DNA from: Myxococcaceae bacterium
Lineage (GTDB): Bacteria; Myxococcota; Myxococcia; Myxococcales; Myxococcaceae
DNA length: 45,642 nt
Direction: 5' to 3'
Assembly (NCBI GenBank): GCA_019686135.1
Contig: JADGHL010000029.1
Location: 1-45,642, forward strand
Shown here piece by piece: positions 40,905 to 45,642 of this stretch. Made by a program: the position numbers and the translations under genes. The notes below the pieces were generated by a model. That model made no database searches and was not told the origin of the DNA. It was given only the letters and a program-made list of their open reading frames with translations. Each line of letters opens with the position of its first letter. Position 1 is the first letter of the stretch.

Positions 40905-42182
40905 TCAGTGGAACTGCGTCGCCTCCGTGCTTTCGTCGAGCGCGGTGGTGGACGAGGTGCCGCAGGAGACGATCTGGCTGATCTCGTCGAAGTAGCCGGT
41001 GCCGACCTCGTGCTGGTGCCGCGTGGCGGTGTAGCCGTACTGCTCCGATGCGAACTCCGCCTGCTGCAGCCGGGAGTACGCCGCCATGCCCTCCTTCGCG
41101 TACGCGCGGGCCAGCTCGAACATCGAGTGGTTGAGCGCGTGGAAGCCGGCGAGCGTGACGAACTGGAACTTGTAGCCCATCGCCCCGAGCTCGCGCTGGA
41201 AGCGGGCGATGGTCGCGTCGTCGAGGTGCTTCTTCCAGTTGAACGACGGCGAGCAGTTGTACGCCAGCATCTTGTTCGGGAACTTCGAGCGGATCCCCTC
41301 CGCGAAGGCTTTCGCCTCCTCCAGGTCCGGCGTGGAGGTCTCGCACCAGATCAGGTCTGCGTACGGCGCGTAGGCCAGCCCGCGGGCGATCGCCCACTCC
41401 AGGCCGCCGCGGGCGCGGAAGAAGCCCTCCGCCGTGCGCTCACCCGTGAGGAACGGCCTGTCGCGCTCGTCGATGTCGGAGGTGAGCAGCTTCGCGGAGT
41501 GCGCGTCGGTGCGGGCGATCAGCACGGTGGGGACGCCGCACACGTCCGCGGCCAGCCGTGCCGCCACCAGGTGCCGGATGAACTGCTGCACCGGGATGAG
41601 CACCTTGCCGCCGAGGTGGCCGCACTTCTTCTCCGAGGCGAGCTGGTCCTCGTAGTGCACCCCCGCCGCGCCCGCTTCAATCATCGCCTTCATCAGCTCG
41701 AAGGCATTGAGCGGGCCGCCGAAGCCGGCCTCTGCGTCGGCGACGATCGGCGCGTACCACCAGGTGCCGTGCTTGCCCTCGCTGTGGTCGATCTGATCCG
41801 CCCGCTGCAGCGCGCAGTTGATCCGCTTCACCATCTGCGGCACCGAGTTCGCCGGGTAGAGCGACTGGTCCGGGTAGGTCTGCGCGGCGATGTTGCCGTC
41901 CGCCGCCACCTGCCAGCCCGAGAGGTAGATGGCCTTGAGGCCCGCGCGGACCTGCTGCACCGCCTGTTGCCCGGTGATCGCCCCGAGCGCGGGGATGAAG
42001 TCCTCGGTCGTCAGCAGCTCCCACAGCCGGCGTGCGCCCACGTCCGCGAGCGTGTACTGGATGTGCAGCGAGCCCCTGAGCCGCTCCACGTCCGCCGTCG
42101 AATACGGACGGACCACGCCCTCCCATCGACTATCGGAGAAGGTGTCGCCCGAATGCGGGCCCTTGCCGTTCTTCATCGCCAT
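40905..42182 (-). CDS. aceA: Isocitrate lyase
   Basis: A 425-residue cytoplasmic enzyme that cleaves isocitrate into succinate and glyoxylate, the first step of the glyoxylate shunt. The active-site motif KKCGHLGG (185-192) carries the catalytic Cys187; [15 protein letters not shown] (142-156) and NCSPSFNW are further family signatures. Length is normal for the E. coli type. A strong AGGAGG site precedes the ATG. It lies 39 bases downstream of aceB and is almost certainly co-transcribed, giving the order aceB-aceA. There is no isocitrate dehydrogenase kinase (aceK) behind it; the next gene is convergent. Confidence 0.97.
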   Translation of the reverse strand: MAMKNGKGPHSGDTFSDSRWEGVVRPYSTADVERLRGSLHIQYTLADVGARRLWELLTTEDFIPALGAITGQQAVQQVRAGLKAIYLSGWQVAADGNIAAQTYPDQSLYPANSVPQMVKRINCALQRADQIDHSEGKHGTWWYAPIVADAEAGFGGPLNAFELMKAMIEAGAAGVHYEDQLASEKKCGHLGGKVLIPVQQFIRHLVAARLAADVCGVPTVLIARTDAHSAKLLTSDIDERDRPFLTGERTAEGFFRARGGLEWAIARGLAYAPYADLIWCETSTPDLEEAKAFAEGIRSKFPNKMLAYNCSPSFNWKKHLDDATIARFQRELGAMGYKFQFVTLAGFHALNHSMFELARAYAKEGMAAYSRLQQAEFASEQYGYTATRHQHEVGTGYFDEISQIVSCGTSSTTALDESTEATQFH

Positions 42183-42221
42183 GTGCCGCTCCCTCCTCTT
42201 GGTGCTGCAGGTGTGGCTGCG

Positions 42222-43850
42222 TCAGCTCGCGTGCCTGGCCTCGTTCCGAATCAGCGCGTCGTAGGCCGGCAGGGTGAGGAACTCCTCGAAGGTGGGGGAG
42301 AGCACCAATCTCTCGAAGATCTCCGTCGCCTGGCGGATGTGACCCTTCTCGAACCGCTCGTCGCCGAGCGTGCGGCGGATCTTCGCCAGCTCCTCGTCGA
42401 GGATCTGCCTGAAGAGCTCCGGGGTGACCTTTCGGCCGTCGTCGAGGGTGGCGCCATGGTGCAGCCACTGCCACACCTGGGCGCGGCTGATCTCCGCCGT
42501 CGCCGCGTCCTCCATCAGGTTGTACAGCGGCACGCAGCCCAGCCCGCCCAGCCACGCCTCCAGGTACAGGAGCCCGACGTTGACGTTCTGGCGAAGCCCC
42601 GCCTCGGTGCGCGTGCCGGTGGGGATCTCGACGAGCTGCGCGGGCGTGACCTGCACGTCCTCACGCTTCCGGGTGGCGATCTGATTCGGCCCCTTCATCT
42701 CCGCGTCGAAGATGGCCTTCGCGATCGGCACCAGCCCCGGGTGCGCGACCCAGGTCCCATCGTGTCCGTCCTTCACCTCACGAAGCTTGTCCTGCCGGAC
42801 CTTCTCCAGCGCGACGGTGTTCGCCTCCGGGTCGTCCTTGATGGGGATCTGCGCTGCCATGCCGCCCATCGCGTGGACGTTGCGCCGGTGGCAGGTCTTG
42901 ATGACCAGCTGGGTATAGGCGCGCATGAACGGCTGGGTCATCCCCACCTGCGCGCGGTCCGGGAGGACGTACGCCGCGTGCGCCCGGAACTTCTTGATGA
43001 AGGAGAAGATGTAGTCCCAGCGGCCGCAGTTCAGCCCCGCGGAGTGCTCCCGGAGCTCCCAGAGGATCTCGTCCATCTGGAACGACGCCGGCAGCGTTTC
43101 GATCAGCACCGTCGCCTTGATCGTCCCCCGCGGGATGTCGAGCGCCTGCTGGGCGAAGAGGAACACGTCGTTCCACAGCCGCGCCTCGAGGTGGTGCTCG
43201 AGCTTGGGCAGGTAGAAGTATGGGCCCGTCCCGCGCTGCAGAAGCTCGCGCGCGTTGTGGAAGAAGTAGAGGCCGAAGTCGAAGAGCGCGCCGGGGATGG
43301 GGCGGCCCTGGACCTCGACGTGACGTTCGGGCAGGTGCCACCCGCGCGGGCGCACGAGCAAGGTCGCGGTCCGTTCGTTGAGCGCGTACTCCTTCCCGTT
43401 CGGCGCGGTGAAGCGGATGGTGCGGCGGACCGCGTCGCGCAGGTTGATCTGCCCCTGGACGTTGTTGTCCCAGGTCGGCGCGTTCGAGTCCTCGAAGTCC
43501 GCCATGAAGACGTTCGCGCCGGAGTTGAGCGCGTTGATGATCATCTTCCGGTCCACCGGGCCGGTGATCTCCACGCGCCGGTCGATCAGGTCTTCCGGCA
43601 GCGGCGCCACGGTCCATTCGCTGTCGCGGATCTCCCGGGTCTCCGGCAGAAAGTCCGGCAGCTCGCCGCGGTCGAAGCGGGCCTGCACCACCTTGCGGCG
43701 TGCGAGCAGGTCCTCCACCCGCGCCGAGAAACGCGTGGCCAGCGCCTCCAGGAACGCGAGCGCCTTCGGGGTGAGGATCTCTTCGTAGCCGGGCCGCATC
43801 GCCCCCTTCACGACCAGCTGCTTCGGCCTGTCCGCCATGCTGTCCGCCAT
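42222..43850 (-). CDS. aceB: Malate synthase A
   Basis: A 542-residue enzyme condensing glyoxylate with acetyl-CoA to give malate, the second step of the glyoxylate shunt. Seen: RREVITGPVD-like block near the N-third ([13 protein letters not shown]), [40 protein letters not shown] and [15 protein letters not shown], all typical of malate synthase A; length is normal. The ATG at 43850 has GGAGCG upstream. As the first gene of the aceB-aceA unit it is preceded by AT-rich DNA with a TTGACA box. Together the two genes allow growth on acetate or fatty acids. Confidence 0.97.
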   Translation of the reverse strand: MADSMADRPKQLVVKGAMRPGYEEILTPKALAFLEALATRFSARVEDLLARRKVVQARFDRGELPDFLPETREIRDSEWTVAPLPEDLIDRRVEITGPVDRKMIINALNSGANVFMADFEDSNAPTWDNNVQGQINLRDAVRRTIRFTAPNGKEYALNERTATLLVRPRGWHLPERHVEVQGRPIPGALFDFGLYFFHNARELLQRGTGPYFYLPKLEHHLEARLWNDVFLFAQQALDIPRGTIKATVLIETLPASFQMDEILWELREHSAGLNCGRWDYIFSFIKKFRAHAAYVLPDRAQVGMTQPFMRAYTQLVIKTCHRRNVHAMGGMAAQIPIKDDPEANTVALEKVRQDKLREVKDGHDGTWVAHPGLVPIAKAIFDAEMKGPNQIATRKREDVQVTPAQLVEIPTGTRTEAGLRQNVNVGLLYLEAWLGGLGCVPLYNLMEDAATAEISRAQVWQWLHHGATLDDGRKVTPELFRQILDEELAKIRRTLGDERFEKGHIRQATEIFERLVLSPTFEEFLTLPAYDALIRNEARHAS

Positions 43851-43881
43851 CTGACGCTCCGCGTTAACAATCGCTCCGTCA

Positions 43882-43910
43882 TCAATGCTTATTCAATCTG
43901 TAAATGTCAA
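43882..43910 (-). promoter_or_regulatory. Candidate aceBA promoter
   Basis: Read on the minus strand, TTGACA (43910-43905) is a perfect -35 box, followed after 17 bases by CATTGA, a weak -10 (43887-43882), in the most AT-rich stretch of the region. The aceB ATG lies 31 bases further on. A GTTAAC palindrome (43863-43868) lies between them. Confidence 0.45.
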
Positions 43911-44023
43911 TTCCCGAGTCTCTCAGGCGAACTGCAGAAGGATGAGCGAGAGAGGTTCGGAAGGCCTGCCTCCGCGCTTGTAAATCTGTTGATGGGAGAC
44001 GTGCACAGGCAGGGAGGCGCGGA

Positions 44024-44662
44024 CTACTGCCGCGCCGTGGTGAGCGGCAGGTCAGGGAGCACCGCCCGCACCATCGCCGGTGCGCGCCAGGTGGGTGCGG
44101 CGATGCTGCAGCGCGCGCCACCATGCACCAGCGCCACGATGCGCAGCCGTTCATCGACGAGCGGCGCGCCCGAGTCCCCGGGAGTGCCGTGCATCGAGGT
44201 GAAGAGCACGACCGGGGCCAGCGGGAGCGACGGACAATGGCCGTGGCGGAGCACGTCCACCTCCTGCGGAGTCTCGCCGCGGTCCGGGCGGCCCACGAAG
44301 TAGAGCCGCGCGCCCGGCGGAGCGAGCTGGTCGGAGAGCGCGAGCCCGCGGAACGGCGAAGGCGCGGTCAGGTAGAGCACCGCCATGTCGGTGGCGCGAT
44401 CCACCGACGCCACATCCGCCGGGACGGCGCTGCCATCGTCGAAACGGACCACGAGTCGCACGTCTCCCTCCCGCACGCAGTGCGCCGCAGTGAGGACAAT
44501 CGTCCCCGGCTCCACCACCGCGCCCGCGCAGCGCTCCGCGACGACGACCGTGGCGCGCGTAAGGACCTCGTCCGGGTTGCGCGCTGCCTCCACCGGACCA
44601 CTGCACGACGACGCCAGCACGCCGGCGACCACCGCGCCGAACACGACCGAGATCGAGCGCAT
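44024..44662 (-). CDS. Trypsin-like serine protease, lipoprotein
   Basis: A 212-residue chymotrypsin-fold (S1) protease. The signal peptide ends in a lipobox-like LASSC (Cys20). The catalytic triad is readable: His61 in VLTAAHC, Asp92 in DRATDMAVL and Ser164 in GTPGDSGAPL. Cys45 and Cys62 could form the usual disulphide next to the His. No prodomain or C-terminal extension is present, so it is a minimal, envelope-tethered enzyme; substrate unknown. The ATG has a GGGGGAGG site. It lies upstream of aceB on the same strand but is separated by the AT-rich promoter region, so it is probably independent. Confidence 0.88.
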   Translation of the reverse strand: MRSISVVFGAVVAGVLASSCSGPVEAARNPDEVLTRATVVVAERCAGAVVEPGTIVLTAAHCVREGDVRLVVRFDDGSAVPADVASVDRATDMAVLYLTAPSPFRGLALSDQLAPPGARLYFVGRPDRGETPQEVDVLRHGHCPSLPLAPVVLFTSMHGTPGDSGAPLVDERLRIVALVHGGARCSIAAPTWRAPAMVRAVLPDLPLTTARQ

Positions 44663-45311
44663 CCCCCACCTCCCCCGTGTGCTGAGCGCAACGGTGGAGA
44701 CGCGCGCACGCCGAAGCGCGGTTGCTCACAGACGCCCGGCCGCTGCGCGAAGGAGCGCCTCGGCCTTCACGACAGTTGATTCAGCGGCCACCGGACACGA
44801 GGGCGCATGGGGGGCGCCGGCAGCGCGAGGATCCGGCGGGCGATGCGCTGGACGCAGGGACGACGCGAGGCGCACGGAGGCGCCGGCCATGCTCGCACCG
44901 AGCGCGTCTGCCAGGTGCCGAGCTCGAGTTCGGCCCAGGGCAGGCGCCGGGACGGCAGACCTCCCCGGGGGGGCGCACTCCGTGTCGCTGCCGCATGCAG
45001 TGCGCGGAGGGAGGATGCGCAGCGGTACAGGTAGACACGCCCATCGCGATGTCCGCGGTTCGAAGCAGAAGCCCGGCGTCCTGACAGAAGCGTCGGGTGC
45101 CATGCCACCGCGGCGCACGGAGCGCGCTCCTGTCGCGAAGTCGGCGAGGTGCGACCCACACCAGGTGCAGCTGCAGGCCCCGACGCCACGCGCCGGAGCG
45201 TAGGCGGTCTGCCTCGATCGTCGGCCCGAGCCCGGGCAGCGGTCACGACCACGAACCCTCACTTCGCACCGGGAGAGGGCGAACGCGAGCCGCAGTTGAA
45301 GAGCGGGCGTG

Positions 45312-45330
45312 CACTTCCAATCCGGAAGTG
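45312..45330. promoter_or_regulatory. Palindrome CACTTCC-N5-GGAAGTG (copy 1)
   Basis: Arms of seven bases at 45312-45318 and 45324-45330 with spacer AATCC, followed by GCGCGG. A related copy lies 203 bases on. The shape suits a dimeric regulator site. Confidence 0.5.
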
Positions 45331-45514
45331 GCGCGGTGTCAGGCGCGACGGCGCCGGCGTGGCGCTTCATGGGTCTCGGCGCCATGGTCGAGCGGCGGCG
45401 GCCCATTCTCCGATCCGCCAGAGGTGCCGCGCACCGCCCAGTGCAGGTGGAAGAACGCGCGGAGCGCCGATCGCGCGGTTCGTGAGGCCTCCCGGTTCGC
45501 GCAGGGATCAGGGT

Positions 45515-45531
45515 ACTTCCACTCTGGAAGT
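45515..45531. promoter_or_regulatory. Palindrome ACTTCC-N5-GGAAGT (copy 2)
   Basis: Arms of six bases at 45515-45520 and 45526-45531 with spacer ACTCT, followed by GACGCGG as in copy 1 (G-purine-CGCGG). It lies about 65 bases from the stop of the minus-strand gene cut by the window edge. Confidence 0.5.
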
Positions 45532-45595
45532 GACGCGGGAGGACGGTTGTGTCCCGTCAAGTGGTGTTCGAGCTCACGCCATCGTGTGAGTGCTT

Positions 45596-45642
45596 CAGGC
45601 TGACTTCTTGATAACCGGCTTCGGGTTCATCGCTTCGAGTGC
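45596..45642 (-). CDS. C-terminal end of a gene cut by the right edge
   Basis: The minus strand is open from the edge to a TGA at 45596-45598 and reads ALEAMNPKPVIKKSA. The frame continues beyond the window. Too short to identify. Confidence 0.35.

Larger units (their letters stand above)
44663..45595. other. About 0.9 kb without a convincing gene
   Basis: All six frames contain medium-length open stretches, as expected for GC-rich DNA, but none has a recognised motif, ribosome site or plausible domain. One minus frame (44726-45406) includes CSCTWC, which could be chance. The notable content is a pair of ACTTCC-N5-GGAAGT palindromes near the right end. Decayed coding sequence cannot be excluded. 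Confidence 0.4.

Noticed and set aside
40908-44303. Plus-strand open frame of 1131 codons opposite aceA-aceB and the protease
   Set aside because: Arg/Val/Leu-rich antisense product spanning three well-identified minus-strand genes; no independent support.

Overview
The window is GC-rich DNA (visibly so, not computed) from a Gram-negative bacterium, most likely a member of the Myxococcota. The lineage markers are a MYXO-CTERM-like C-terminus on a giant surface protein, an FHA-domain sigma-54 activator beside a Ser/Thr kinase, many Cys-rich and TSP3-repeat envelope proteins, and several orphan lipoproteins. Genus cannot be set from sequence alone. No rRNA, tRNA, CRISPR array or intact insertion sequence was seen.

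Layout. 1-405 holds a decayed 54-bp tandem repeat. 497-2506 (minus) carries an MlaC-like periplasmic lipid carrier followed by a two-SIS-domain sugar-phosphate enzyme with a large low-complexity insertion. 2781-5333 (plus) is a tight metK-ahcY pair for the activated methyl cycle, closed by hairpins. 5717-6579 (minus) is a TetR regulator translationally coupled to a small zinc-ribbon protein. 7004-9145 (minus) is a Cys-rich beta-helix lipoprotein. 9253-10132 (plus) is a Gfa-like/SRPBCC pair. 10352-19983 (plus) is a two-gene surface unit: an OmpA-type peptidoglycan anchor and a 2674-residue protein with a lipobox at one end, a duplicated ectodomain, about 1000 residues of TSP3-like calcium-type repeats and a MYXO-CTERM-like end; a good terminator follows.

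20191-23084 holds an FHA/sigma-54 activator and a membrane Ser/Thr kinase, convergent, with stop codons in opposite arms of one hairpin. Next, 23220-25847 (plus), are an aldo/keto reductase and a GMC oxidoreductase of the glucoside-3-dehydrogenase type. The extracytoplasmic part of the kinase resembles the 3-keto-disaccharide hydrolase fold (DUF1080), so the cluster may sense and oxidise glycosides. 26014-27639 is a GAF histidine kinase plus a TMEM220-like membrane protein; 27646-29935 (minus) is a DUF4136-like lipoprotein and a DUF3943-like protein with nine 32-residue repeats.

30042-36622 (plus) is a TamA-TamB pair for outer-membrane biogenesis, tamB starting on a TTG that overlaps the tamA stop. 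36626-40895 holds a TolB/CsgG-like periplasmic protein, an F420-type NADP oxidoreductase, and small envelope proteins, with two strong inverted repeats in the divergent promoter region at 39820-39913. 40905-43850 (minus) is the glyoxylate shunt operon aceB-aceA. 44024-44662 (minus) is a trypsin-like lipoprotein protease. The last 0.9 kb has no convincing gene but two copies of an operator-like palindrome, and the right edge cuts a gene on the minus strand.
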